Source: Candidatus Thiomargarita nelsonii
GTDB taxonomy: Bacteria > Pseudomonadota > Gammaproteobacteria > Beggiatoales > Beggiatoaceae
NCBI GenBank assembly: GCA_000785145.2
Contig: JSZA02000022.1
Location: forward strand, 1 to 64,000
Direction: 5' to 3'
DNA: 64,000 nucleotides
In this document: positions 7,423 through 16,070 of the stretch, in pieces
Layout: the number at the start of each line of letters is the position of its first letter
How positions within the stretch are numbered: position 1 is the first letter of the stretch
Program-made: the position numbers and the translations under genes
Notes under the pieces: model-generated
Seen by the model: the letters and a program-made list of their open reading frames with translations, nothing else
Database searches by the model: none
What the model was told of the DNA's origin: nothing

Positions 7423-9644
7423 GTGTTTTGAACGACCTCTGCTTTACGCTTCACGGTGCCATCACATCGCACGCCAGGACGTACCACGCTTGCAATGACA
7501 TTCGTTCGGCCTTTAGTGACGGTTTGTTGGGATGCTACCTTATGTTCTTCCTGATTGATGTCATCTCCCTCATTAGGCAGAATCAGAGACACTTTTTTGT
7601 CCGTCAAATCTTGAATACTTTTATTCAGACGTTGGTAAAATGTGATGGGCTGATTAAGTTCCAGGCATTGTGCAACTACTTGAGTCACAAAGGTGCAGGT
7701 GTCTGTGGTTGTCTCTAAATGTTCTATTTCAGCTTTATCTACTGCGCTCATGCTGGTTAAGACAGTTTTCAGGTTTTCAACCACTTTGTTTGGCTGCTTT
7801 GTTGGGGGTGTCTGGTCCGTCTGTCTTCCCATGTTCTGCGTTGGCGTTTTAATTTCTTGATGATCAGAACTGGGCAATGATGGTGTGGGTTGATCATCAA
7901 TAGGTGTCCTTTCTTGAGCAGGACGTTTTGCCAGAGTTGATTCAACCTTTTTAACCACAAAATCGCTGATTTTTTCATTAAGGGAATCAACTACTTGTTT
8001 CTTTACTTCCTCAAGGGAATCAACCACTTGTTCCTTTACTATTTGAGCTACTATATTTTTAAAATCTTGATTGTTTTGTAGCTGTTGTATATTTCCTTGA
8101 AGGAGTTCAGGAAAGTGAGTTGATAGTACTGCTAATGCCTGATTTTCTACCATCTTATCAAGATCGTGTTTTAAGACATAATCAGCAGATGGCAGAAGTG
8201 ACGGAATGGCTTTGCTATCGCCATATCCTCTGTCGATTGGTTGGTTTAGTGTTGTCCCTAAAAAAGGGTCATTTTGTTCGCCAACATCAGTTGATTTGTC
8301 AGAGCCACGTTTGTTTTGCGTCTGGCATTTTAGCGGACTGCCAGTTCTTGTTTCACCTCTTTTTCTACTGTGGGGCTTTTTTTGAGAGCTTAAATGATTT
8401 GGATTGTCAAGATAATCCTCGTCATCCTTGTTTTTTCCCTCTCTGTCTCTTCCATCTTTTAAATTTTTTAAAAGCATTACCAGCAAAAAGATAGCTGCTG
8501 CGGTAACAATGATAACAAAAATCATTGTTGATATATCATCTGTCCCCTCCCCAAGCTCAGTCACTTGTTGCCTAGCAGTCTTAATTTTCGCCTTAGCCTC
8601 GTCAAACTTATTTTGGACATCAGCAATCTTAGAGTCATCAATCTTTCCCTTTGCTTTATCAATCTCTGCCTGTGCTGTATTGAGAGCAGTCTCAGCTAAA
8701 TCCAGCTTGTCATTGGCTTCATCGGTGTATCCTTTCTCTGCTTTAGCAATCTGCTCATTTGCGTCATTAATAGAGCTATTAGCCTCTTTAATCTTATCCT
8801 CAGCTTTTTCTATATACTTTTGAGCTTGCTTTTTGACGATATTGTCCAAAAAACCATTAAAGGCTGCCTGAAAATCTTTATAGAACTCCTTATGTCGCTC
8901 GTCAGCTTGCCCCAAATAGCCGGCCTTTTCAAAACTATCCGGTGCTCCAATCCATTTTTTGAGCGTTTTAATCTCAGTGATTGGCGCTTGATTTGGATCA
9001 ATAAAACGAGATAGAGCCTTAAGATGTTCGTCATCTAATAGTGACTGTTCTGAGAAATAATGAAGTCGGTAGAGAGTATATTTTTTACCCTGCTTTTCCC
9101 ATTTGGATTTGGCTTTTGCTTGCTTTTTAAGAACAAGAAAACGCATAAAATTGGGATCGGGAGCACCTGTTGTAAATGAGTTCTTCATTTCATCAATTAA
9201 AGGTTGTACCCATGGTTGTCCTGCTTTTTCCCAGCTATATTTATTATCAGTAGGCGTTTTAAGCCAGATGCTGTTTACCTTGCTGGCGGTGACATTAACT
9301 TCATCGCTGCCGTCTAATGTCTCCTTTTCTGAGAGTTTGACACCACCCCTGCTTGGATCGTCGGGTATAAATTTAAATTCTCCCCGCAATGCAATCCAGT
9401 CAGTTTGGTTAACCTCCTGCCGCAGGCGTACAATTTGGAAGCGATAGTGCCCCTCTTTCAATGTCTCCATATCCTTAGGCGGTAATTCCCAAGTCGAGCC
9501 GTCTGATGGTGCCTTGTACATGACAAAAGCATAGTACGTCATTGTTTCGCTGGTGGCGTAACAACTCAGCGAAAAACTTAACCCCCAACACAACATCACC
9601 ACATAAGCAATGGTCTGTAAAATAGGATTTTTCCTGATGATCAT
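7419..9644 (-). CDS. Coiled-coil transmembrane protein of a local paralogous family (diverged copy)
   Basis: No known family recognised. I place the start at 9644 (741 aa): a signal peptide begins there (MIIRKNPILQ) and AAGGAGA lies upstream, whereas the longer frame to 9725 translates a dispersed repeat. Order: signal peptide; a conserved N-domain opening MTYYAFVMYKAPS; an Ala/Lys/Glu-rich coiled coil at about 273-366; a transmembrane helix at 373-392; the acidic motif DDEDYLD at 407-413; a long cytosolic helical region; and a C-terminal domain ending GVRCDGTVKRKAEVVQNT. That last domain matches, weakly but along its length, the C-domain of the paralogs at 12764 and 14926. Stop overlaps the next gene by 4 nt. 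Confidence 0.75.
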   Translation of the reverse strand: MIIRKNPILQTIAYVVMLCWGLSFSLSCYATSETMTYYAFVMYKAPSDGSTWELPPKDMETLKEGHYRFQIVRLRQEVNQTDWIALRGEFKFIPDDPSRGGVKLSEKETLDGSDEVNVTASKVNSIWLKTPTDNKYSWEKAGQPWVQPLIDEMKNSFTTGAPDPNFMRFLVLKKQAKAKSKWEKQGKKYTLYRLHYFSEQSLLDDEHLKALSRFIDPNQAPITEIKTLKKWIGAPDSFEKAGYLGQADERHKEFYKDFQAAFNGFLDNIVKKQAQKYIEKAEDKIKEANSSINDANEQIAKAEKGYTDEANDKLDLAETALNTAQAEIDKAKGKIDDSKIADVQNKFDEAKAKIKTARQQVTELGEGTDDISTMIFVIIVTAAAIFLLVMLLKNLKDGRDREGKNKDDEDYLDNPNHLSSQKKPHSRKRGETRTGSPLKCQTQNKRGSDKSTDVGEQNDPFLGTTLNQPIDRGYGDSKAIPSLLPSADYVLKHDLDKMVENQALAVLSTHFPELLQGNIQQLQNNQDFKNIVAQIVKEQVVDSLEEVKKQVVDSLNEKISDFVVKKVESTLAKRPAQERTPIDDQPTPSLPSSDHQEIKTPTQNMGRQTDQTPPTKQPNKVVENLKTVLTSMSAVDKAEIEHLETTTDTCTFVTQVVAQCLELNQPITFYQRLNKSIQDLTDKKVSLILPNEGDDINQEEHKVASQQTVTKGRTNVIASVVRPGVRCDGTVKRKAEVVQNT

Positions 9645-9689
9645 ATTAAATTTATTCTCCTTAAATAAATAAGTATATTTTGGTAGGAG

Positions 9690-9707
9690 TCCAAGATTTA
9701 TCTTGGA
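9690..9707. repeat. TCCAAGATTTATCTTGGA palindrome
   Basis: A copy of the dispersed TCCAAGATTTATCTTGGA palindrome 46 nt upstream of the start at 9644. It would lie in the leader of that gene's mRNA. Confidence 0.9.
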
Positions 9708-9801
9708 AGTCTCGTCCAAAATCAACTTGTGTATAACGATGAGCGCAGAGCGTATTCAGGATGAAACAATCCGTTTATTCCCCTAATCCGTTGTACTCGA
9801 T

Positions 9802-9945
9802 TCAGCTACAAACCACTTGCGCTTTCAATACCACACTCTCATCGCACCCTAAGCCCAAACGCTTAATTTCTAATACACGATTGAGTGCCCCCTTGACCAT
9901 ACGTTGTTCTACAAAATAGGATTTTGTTGAAAATGATCAATTCTC
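9802..9945 (-). pseudogene. Scar of a deleted coiled-coil paralog
   Basis: On the minus strand, a start-like stretch resembling the other paralogs (FNKNPIL, near 9945-9918) is joined directly to the last 36 codons of the C-terminal domain (VEQRMVKGALNRVLEIKRLG .. VLKAQVVCS, stop at 9802). Everything between is gone. This is the remains of a third family member that lost about 1.8 kb internally. Confidence 0.8.
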
Positions 9946-9957
9946 TGTAATGAGTAC

Positions 9958-10190
9958 AGCGTCTGTCCGACACCAGAGCGCGTCGAGGCAGGCATGCTCT
10001 TCGCTCCGTTACTGCGTCTCCCACGCCTCGCGCACTCCTTTATACATAAGTATCCAAGTACTTTAAATAAAAGGATATTTGTAGGGTGCGTCCTACGCAC
10101 CTTGACGCTCAGTGAAAAAGGTGCGTAGGACGCACCCTACAAAACTGTCCGACACCAGACCGCGTCGAGGCTGGCATTCCTTTGCATCGC
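9958..10190. repeat. Composite repeat block with 35-bp direct repeats
   Basis: CTGTCCGACACCAGA followed by CGCGTCGAGGC occurs near 9960 and again near 10145. Between the copies lies a TAGGGTGCGTCCTACGCACC palindrome (10081-10140). No genes. The layout again looks like an element flanked by a duplicated target. Confidence 0.75.
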
Positions 10191-10230
10191 GTGGGAACGA
10201 GAAAAAATCCCTCAATCCGTTGTACTCGAT

Positions 10231-11177
10231 TCAGCTACAAACCACTTGCGCTTTCAATACCACACCCTCATCGCCAATGCCATTAAGTTAAGAAATCTTG
10301 TAGGGTGGGTAGAGCGATAGCGAAACCCACCATTGTTATAAATTTCAACGATTTGGTGGGTTTCGCTCTGCTCTACCCACCCTACAAAAAAGCTTAACTT
10401 AATGGCATTGACCCTCATCGCACCCTAAGCCCAAACGCTTAATTTCTAATACCCGATTGAGTGCCCCCTTGACCATACGTTGTTCTACAATTTCATGTAG
10501 AAATCTTGTAGGGTGGGTAGAGCGATAGCGAAACCCACCATTGTTATAAATTTCAACGATTTGGTGGGTTTCGCTCTGCTCTACCCACCCTACAAAAAAG
10601 CTTAACTTAATGGCATTGACCCTCATCGCACCCTAAGCCCAAACGCTTAATTTCTAATACCCGATTGAGTGCCCCCTTGACCATACGTTGTTCTACAATT
10701 TCATGTAGAAATCTTGTAGGGTGGGTAGAGCGATAGCGAAACCCACCATTGTTATAAATTTCAACGATTTGGTGGGTTTCGCTCTGCTCTACCCACCCTA
10801 CAAAAAAGCTTAACTTAATGGCATTGACCCTCATCGCACCCTAAGCCCAAACGCTTAATTTCTAATACCCGATTGAGTGCCCCCTTGACCATACGTTGTT
10901 CTACAATTTCATGTAGATTTGAATCACATTCTTGATTAAGCGTAGGAATAATAAAAGATACCTTTTGTTTTCCAGACGCTTTTTCTAACCAAGCCGCTAT
11001 TTCCTCATAATTTTCAGTTATCAATGCTTGATATTCCAATAATAAACGTTTTGCCAGTTCACAGGGACTCGGATCACCCCACCACAATGCCAGCCATAAT
11101 TTTTCATCAAATAGATGATGACTTTCTAAATAGGCTCGCAACTCGTTACTTGACTCGACTGTAATCCGCTCCTCAAT
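10231..11177 (-). pseudogene. C-terminal part of the broken coiled-coil paralog
   Basis: From 11177 the frame continues directly from the amber codon at 11178 (IEERITVESSNELRAYLESH...) into the conserved C-domain (SPCELAKRLLLEYQ, FIIPTLNQECDS, RLGLGCDEG). After the CDEG motif a MITE interrupts the gene. The true last codons (VVLKAQVVCS, stop at 10231) lie beyond the inserted array. An open frame of 108 codons (10815-11141) starting MRAYLESHHLFD could still be made separately. Confidence 0.8.
10278..10914. mobile_element. MITE insertion expanded into a 208-bp tandem array
   Basis: A palindromic MITE (ends CAATGCCATTAAGTTAAG, inner TGTAGGGTGGGTAGAGCG) sits in the paralog's C-terminal codons. 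ACCCTCATCGC occurs on both sides of the first copy, an apparent 11-bp target duplication. The MITE body plus about 100 bp of adjoining gene is then repeated with exact 208-bp spacing (AGAAATCTTG at 10291, 10499, 10707), so the end of the C-domain is present three times in a row. Confidence 0.9.
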
Positions 11178-12737
11178 CTACTCGGTGTTCGATGAGCTTT
11201 GCTCTGTGTTAGAGACATAATCAGCAGATGGCTGAGGAGATGAAATGCTATCACTATTTCCCATGGGTATTGGGGGCGCTAGTGTTTTTTGGGGGGGGGC
11301 ATTTTGTCCGTCAACATTAATTCCGCCATATCTTCTGTCGATTGGTTTGTCTAGTTTTACCCCGAAAAAAAAATGGTCATTTTGGGGGGTATTGTCAACA
11401 TCAATTCTTTCTCGCCTCTGTATTTTTAGCAGAGTGCCAGTTCTTATTTTAATTCTTTTTCTACGGTGGTGCTTTTTTTGAAAGCTTGAATGATTTAAAA
11501 TGTCAAGATAATCGTCGTCATCCCTATCTCTTCTATCCTCTTTTTTGAAAACCTTTACAAACAAAAAGATACCCACACCAGCAACAAAGAGGTAAAAAGT
11601 CACTGGTAATATATCTATCCCCTTTCCAAGCTCACTCACTTGTTGCCTAGCCCTCTCAATGTTCGCCTTAGCATCGTCAAACTTCTTTTGGACATCAGCA
11701 ACGCCAAACTCTCCAATCTTTTCCTTTGCTTTATCAATCTCTGCCTGTGCAGTCTTGAGAGCATTCTCCGCTAAATCCAGCTTGTTATTGGCAGATTCAA
11801 TCAACTGATCCTTGTTATCAGCGTTCTCTGCTTTATCAATCTGAACTTTTGCCTCATAAATATAACTATAAACCTCTTCAATCTTATCCTCCGCTTTTTT
11901 TAGATTCTTTTGAGCTTGCGTTTTGAGGATATTGTCCAAAAATTTATTAGAGGCTTTCTGAAAATCTTTATAGAACTCCTTATGTCGATTGTCAGCTTGC
12001 CCCAAATAGCCAGCCTTTTCAAAACTATCCTGTGCTCCAATCAATTCTCTGAGCGTTTTAATCTCAGTGATTGGTGCTTGACTTGGATCAATAAAACAAG
12101 ATAGCGCCTTAAGAGCTTCGTCATCTGATAGTGACTTATCTGGAAAATAATGAAGTCGGTAGAGAGTATAATATTTTTTATACGATTTTTCCCATTCGGA
12201 TTTTGCTTTATTTTTAATAACAAGAAAACGCATCAAATTGGGATTGGGAGCACCGTCAGAAAATGATTTCTTCATTTCATCAATTAAAGCCTGTACCCAT
12301 GGTAGTCCGGCTTCTTCCCAGCTATATTTATTTTTCCATATATATTTATTATCAGTAGGCGTTTTAAGCCATAAGCTGTTTAGCTTGTTGCCATTAACTT
12401 TATCGCGGCTGTCTAATGTCTCCCTTTTTGAGAGTTTGACACCACCCGCAGGATCGGGTACAAATTCAAATTCTCCCCGCAATGCAATCCAGTTATTTAA
12501 GTTAAACTCCTGCCGCAGGCGTACAATTTGGAAACGATAGCTACCCTGTTTCAATTTCGCCATATATTTAGGCGCTAATTCCCAAGTCGAGCCTGCTGAG
12601 GGTGCCTTGTACATGACAAAAGCATAGTACGTTATTGTTTCTGTGGTGGCGTAACAACTCAGCGAAAAACTTAAGCCCCAAAACAATATCACCACATAAG
12701 CAATGGACTGTAAAATAATAGTTTTTCTGTTGAACAT
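11178..12737 (-). CDS. Coiled-coil transmembrane protein paralog, ended by an in-frame amber codon
   Basis: A 519-aa frame from ATG 12737 (a GTG at 12758, 5 nt after the upstream stop, would add 7 residues). It has a signal peptide, the shared N-domain (TYYAFVMYKAPSAGSTWEL), a long coiled coil rich in AENALKTAQAEIDKAK-like repeats, a transmembrane helix, and the acidic motif RDDDDYLD. A poorly conserved linker follows and ends at TAG 11178-11180. The homologous C-domain continues in the same frame after the TAG, so this is a nonsense-truncated gene, unless the stop is read through. It is co-directional with and tightly spaced to the intact paralog upstream. Confidence 0.75.
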   Translation of the reverse strand: MFNRKTIILQSIAYVVILFWGLSFSLSCYATTETITYYAFVMYKAPSAGSTWELAPKYMAKLKQGSYRFQIVRLRQEFNLNNWIALRGEFEFVPDPAGGVKLSKRETLDSRDKVNGNKLNSLWLKTPTDNKYIWKNKYSWEEAGLPWVQALIDEMKKSFSDGAPNPNLMRFLVIKNKAKSEWEKSYKKYYTLYRLHYFPDKSLSDDEALKALSCFIDPSQAPITEIKTLRELIGAQDSFEKAGYLGQADNRHKEFYKDFQKASNKFLDNILKTQAQKNLKKAEDKIEEVYSYIYEAKVQIDKAENADNKDQLIESANNKLDLAENALKTAQAEIDKAKEKIGEFGVADVQKKFDDAKANIERARQQVSELGKGIDILPVTFYLFVAGVGIFLFVKVFKKEDRRDRDDDDYLDILNHSSFQKKHHRRKRIKIRTGTLLKIQRRERIDVDNTPQNDHFFFGVKLDKPIDRRYGGINVDGQNAPPQKTLAPPIPMGNSDSISSPQPSADYVSNTEQSSSNTE

Positions 12738-12763
12738 GAACAATTCTCTGTATGTCACTCGAT

Positions 12764-14716
12764 TTAGCTAGAAACCACTTGCGCTTTCAATGCCACACTC
12801 TCATCGCACCCTAAGCCCAAACGCTTAATTTCTAATACCCGATTGATTGCCCCTTTGACCATACGTTGTTCGACGATTTCATGTAAATTAGAATCACATT
12901 CTTGATTAAGCGTAGGAATAATAAAATATACCTTGTCATTTCCAGACGTTTTTTCTAACCAAGCCGCGAGTTCTTCATAATTTTCAATTGTCAATGGCTG
13001 ATATTCCAATAATAAACGTTTTGCCAATTCACAGGGACTCGGAGCATCCCGCCACAATGCCCGCCATAAATTTTCATCAAATAGATTGTGACTTTCTAAA
13101 TAATCTCGCAACTCATTATTTAACTCAACTGGCTCCTCAATCGGCTCAGGGAGCGAGGTATCAACTAGCTCAGGGCTCGATGAAATCGTTTGCTCTGGCT
13201 CGCTGACGGGACGTTTTGCCAGACTTTTAAGGATATTAACCACTTGTTTTTTGACTATTTGAGCCACTAGGTTTTCAAAATCTTGATTGTTTTTTAGCAC
13301 TTCTATATATTTAGCTTCTAAAATCTTATCAAGCTCTTTTTTTAACACATAATCAATCGAATCATTGCCCTTTTCCTTTTGCTTTTCCATTTGCTTTTCC
13401 ATTTGCTTTTCCATTTGCTTTTCCATTTGCTTTTCCTTTTGCTTTTCCTTTTGCTTTTCCATTTGCTTTTCCATTTGCTTTTCCATTTGCTTTTTTTGAA
13501 AACTTGATTTTGATTTTTTGAAAAACAATATCACCAAAAAGAGAGCCACTCCGCCAACCAGACTCAATAAAATCACTGTTAATATATCTATACTCTCCAC
13601 AAGCGTCTTAGGCGCCTGGACAGCCGTCGGCACCTGCCCAATCAATTGTTGCCTAGCACTCTCAATTTTCGCCAAAACCTCATCAATCCTCTTTTGGACA
13701 TCAGCAACGCCAGACTCTCCAATCATCTCCTTTGCTTTATCAAGCTCATCCTGTGCCGCATAGCTCTCATCCTCAGCCAAGCTCAAAGAACTATTAGCAA
13801 ATTCAATCAACTGCGGATTGGAATAGCTTTGATCACCTTGCTCTGCCTTAACAATCTCCTTATTGGCATCAGCAAGAGAATTCTTAGCCTCTTCAATCTT
13901 ATTCTCCGCTTTTACTATATACTTTTGAGCTTGCTTTTTGACGATCTGATCCAAAAACCCCTGAGAGACTTTCTGAAAATACTCATAGAACTCCTTATGT
14001 TGCTCATCAGCCTGCCCCAAATAGCCCGCCTTTTCAAAATGATCCTGTTCTCTAATCCATTGTCTGAGCCTGTCAATCTCAATGCTTGGCGCTTGATTTG
14101 GATTAACAAAACGAGAAAGCGCCTCCAGATAATCCTTATCTTGTAGCCCCTCATAATGAAGTCGGTAAAGAATATATATATTTAGATTTTTTTTATCCAG
14201 CCATTCGGACTTAGCTGACTTTTTAAGAACAAGAAAACGTATCAAATTGGCATCAGGCTCACCTGAGCGGTTTATTTCATTAATTAAAGCTTGCACCCAT
14301 GGACGTCCGGCGTTTTCCCAGCTATCGGCTTGATCAACAGGCGTTTTCAGCCATAAACTGTTTAGCTTATTGCCAGTGACAACCTCTTGGCTACTGTCTA
14401 AAGTCTCCTTTTCTGAGAGATTGACACCCCCCGCCGGATCGGCTACAAATTTAAATTCTCCTCGTAATGCAATAACATCAACGAAAAAAGTCGCCTGCCG
14501 CAGGCGTACAATTTGGAAACGATAGCGACCCGGTTTCAATGTCTCCATATCCGGCAAATCCCAAGTCGAGCCCACTGAGGGTGCCTTGTACATCACAAAA
14601 GCATAGTACGTCATTGTTTCCGTGGCGTAAGTCGGCGAAAAACTTAAGCTCCAAAACAATATCGTCACATAGAAAATTTGTGCAAGGTACGCCTTGCACT
14701 CCTGAGTTAATGTCAT
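12764..14716 (-). CDS. Coiled-coil transmembrane protein, intact family member with QMEK minisatellite
   Basis: A 650-aa protein of unknown family. Order: signal peptide 1-31, whose first residues (TQECKAYLAQ) are encoded by a dispersed GTGCAAGGCGTACCTTGCAC repeat; conserved N-domain 34-245; coiled coil about 260-360; transmembrane helix 377-400; about ten QMEK/QKEK tetrapeptides at 410-449; cytosolic helices; and C-domain 534-650 (ELRDYLESHNLFDE, SPCELAKRLLLEY, FIIPTLNQECDS, GLGCDES). Unlike its paralogs it lacks the DDEDYLD motif: the sequence goes from the helix to SSFQKK, which follows the motif in the others. Probably an envelope-spanning structural or adaptor subunit (inference). Confidence 0.75.
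   Translation of the reverse strand: MTLTQECKAYLAQIFYVTILFWSLSFSPTYATETMTYYAFVMYKAPSVGSTWDLPDMETLKPGRYRFQIVRLRQATFFVDVIALRGEFKFVADPAGGVNLSEKETLDSSQEVVTGNKLNSLWLKTPVDQADSWENAGRPWVQALINEINRSGEPDANLIRFLVLKKSAKSEWLDKKNLNIYILYRLHYEGLQDKDYLEALSRFVNPNQAPSIEIDRLRQWIREQDHFEKAGYLGQADEQHKEFYEYFQKVSQGFLDQIVKKQAQKYIVKAENKIEEAKNSLADANKEIVKAEQGDQSYSNPQLIEFANSSLSLAEDESYAAQDELDKAKEMIGESGVADVQKRIDEVLAKIESARQQLIGQVPTAVQAPKTLVESIDILTVILLSLVGGVALFLVILFFKKSKSSFQKKQMEKQMEKQMEKQKEKQKEKQMEKQMEKQMEKQMEKQKEKGNDSIDYVLKKELDKILEAKYIEVLKNNQDFENLVAQIVKKQVVNILKSLAKRPVSEPEQTISSSPELVDTSLPEPIEEPVELNNELRDYLESHNLFDENLWRALWRDAPSPCELAKRLLLEYQPLTIENYEELAAWLEKTSGNDKVYFIIPTLNQECDSNLHEIVEQRMVKGAINRVLEIKRLGLGCDESVALKAQVVSS
13371..13492. 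repeat. In-frame 12-bp minisatellite (QMEK/QKEK)
   Basis: About ten 12-bp units (TTTTCCATTTGC and TTTTCCTTTTGC variants on the plus strand) inside the gene at 12764. Every unit keeps the frame and encodes QMEK or QKEK. Copy number could vary by slippage without breaking the gene. Confidence 0.95.
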
Positions 14717-14748
14717 TAGGTTAGAATCCTCTCGTTCCGCCGCGAAGC

Positions 14749-14888
14749 AAAAATGCCATTAAGTTAAGGAAAATCCATACATGTAGGGTGGATTAAGCGA
14801 TAGCGTATCCACCTGATTAATCGTGATATTTCGGTGGATACGCTCCGCTTAATCCACCCTACATGAGCTTAATTTAATGGCATTTTTG
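14749..14888. mobile_element. MITE, complete copy
   Basis: Ends AAAATGCCATTAAGTTAAG and CTTAATTTAATGGCATTTT enclose a palindrome (TGTAGGGTGGATTAAGCG .. CGCTTAATCCACCCTACA). It lies inside another repeat (CGTTCCGCCGCGAAGC .. GCTCCGCAAAGGAATGCC), between the genes at 12764 and 14926. No coding capacity. Confidence 0.9.
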
Positions 14889-14925
14889 CTCCGCAAAGGA
14901 ATGCCTGCCTCGACGCGGAGCGTGT

Positions 14926-15669
14926 TCAACTAGAAACCACTTGCGCCTTCAACACCACCCCCTCATCACAGCCTAAGCCCAAACGCTTAATTTCTAATAC
15001 CCGATTGATTGCTCCCCTAACCATACGTTGTTCGACTGTTTCATGTAGATTAGAATCACATTCATGATTAAGCGTAGGAATAATAAAATAACCCTTTTGA
15101 TTTCCAGACGCTTTTTCTAACCAAGCCGCCAGTTCCTTATAATTTTCAATTTTCAGTGGCTGATATTCCAATAATAAACGTTTTGCCAATTCACAGGGAC
15201 TCGGATCACCCCGCCACAATGCCAGCCATAACTTTTCATCAAATAGATTGTGACGTTCTAAATAAATTCGCAACTCGTTACTTAACTCAACTGTCATCCT
15301 ATCCTCAATCGGCGGCACCCTCACCTCATTATCATTCACTGGCGGTTGATTTTCCAATAAAATCTCCCGTGTTCTAAGTATTTCCTCTAATAAAGTTTTC
15401 TGATTATCCAATAATATCTTGTGTGAATGACGTATCTCCTTATGCCAAGCTTTTATCACAGACGTGGGTACGGTTTGCTCATCAGAAACACGGGGTTGCA
15501 AGTTTGGCAAACCATTTAACTCCCCCGCCTTTCGCTGTGAAAAGGTAGCAACTTTGGTCGTCCAACGTGCCATACGAGGCCAAAAAAACGCTAAAAAATT
15601 GCCCATTTTTTCTTGCAGCCACGCCTTAAAACGCTGTAACCAATCTTTCAATTCTTGTTTTGATAACAT
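14926..15669 (-). CDS. Stand-alone carrier of the cluster-specific C-terminal domain
   Basis: A 247-aa protein. Residues about 130-247 match the C-domain of the 650-aa paralog closely (ELRIYLERHNLFDEKLW, SPCELAKRLLLEYQPL, FIIPTLNHECDS, GLGCDEG, KAQVVSS). The N-terminal part is different: an amphipathic, Trp-rich basic segment (LKDWLQRFKAWLQEKMG) and a helical HKILLDNQKTLLEEILRTR coiled-coil-like stretch, with no signal peptide or clear transmembrane helix. It is therefore probably cytosolic or peripheral, supporting a cytosolic location for the C-domain in the membrane-bound members. A G-rich ribosome site precedes the ATG, with a REP array just upstream. Confidence 0.75.
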   Translation of the reverse strand: MLSKQELKDWLQRFKAWLQEKMGNFLAFFWPRMARWTTKVATFSQRKAGELNGLPNLQPRVSDEQTVPTSVIKAWHKEIRHSHKILLDNQKTLLEEILRTREILLENQPPVNDNEVRVPPIEDRMTVELSNELRIYLERHNLFDEKLWLALWRGDPSPCELAKRLLLEYQPLKIENYKELAAWLEKASGNQKGYFIIPTLNHECDSNLHETVEQRMVRGAINRVLEIKRLGLGCDEGVVLKAQVVSS

Positions 15670-15722
15670 CTGAAATGAAACCCCCCAGCAGTACTATGGA
15701 GTCAATGCCATAATGAAATGAA

Positions 15723-15982
15723 GTTTCGGGAAATCCGCTCCGCTCCATTCCCGAAACAACAAAAAAAAATATGGGAAATCCGCGTAGCTCCATTCCCGAA
15801 ACAACAAAAAAAAATATGGAAATCCGCGTAGCTCCATTCCCGAAACAACAAAAAAAAATATGGAAATCCGCGTAGCTCCATTCCCGAAACAACAAAAAAA
15901 AATCGGGAAATCCGCGTAGCTCCATTCCCGAAACAACAAAAAAAAATCGGGAAATCCGCGTAGCTCCATTCCCGAAACAACA
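15723..15982. repeat. REP-like array, 44-bp period
   Basis: Six copies of the CGGGAAATCCGCGTAGCTCC palindrome separated by poly-A runs, spaced 45, 44, 44, 44 and 44 bp. It sits directly upstream of the gene starting at 15669. The period is not a multiple of three, so all frames repeat the same peptide; none is a gene. Confidence 0.95.
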
Positions 15983-16070
15983 AATGAAGTTTGTACTATG
16001 GAGTCAATGCCATTGAAGTTTTGTTTAGCGTAGCTAAACAACAAAGGTACGCCTTGCACTCATGAAGTGA

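Noticed and set aside
9645..9725. N-terminal extension of the coiled-coil protein to 9725
   Set aside because: It translates a dispersed palindrome, and a signal peptide with a good ribosome site starts at 9644.
10399..10834. Two identical 75-codon minus-strand frames
   Set aside because: Each is MITE sequence fused to the end of a paralog's C-domain; they are copies in the 208-bp array, not genes.
13646..14146. 166-codon plus-strand frame opposite the 650-aa coiled-coil gene
   Set aside because: It is a shadow of the coiled-coil codons; the minus-strand frame is homologous to two paralogs.
15626..16059. Long overlapping minus-strand open frames with FREWSYADFP repeats
   Set aside because: They are translations of the 44-bp REP array; the same peptide appears in all frames and there is no ribosome site.
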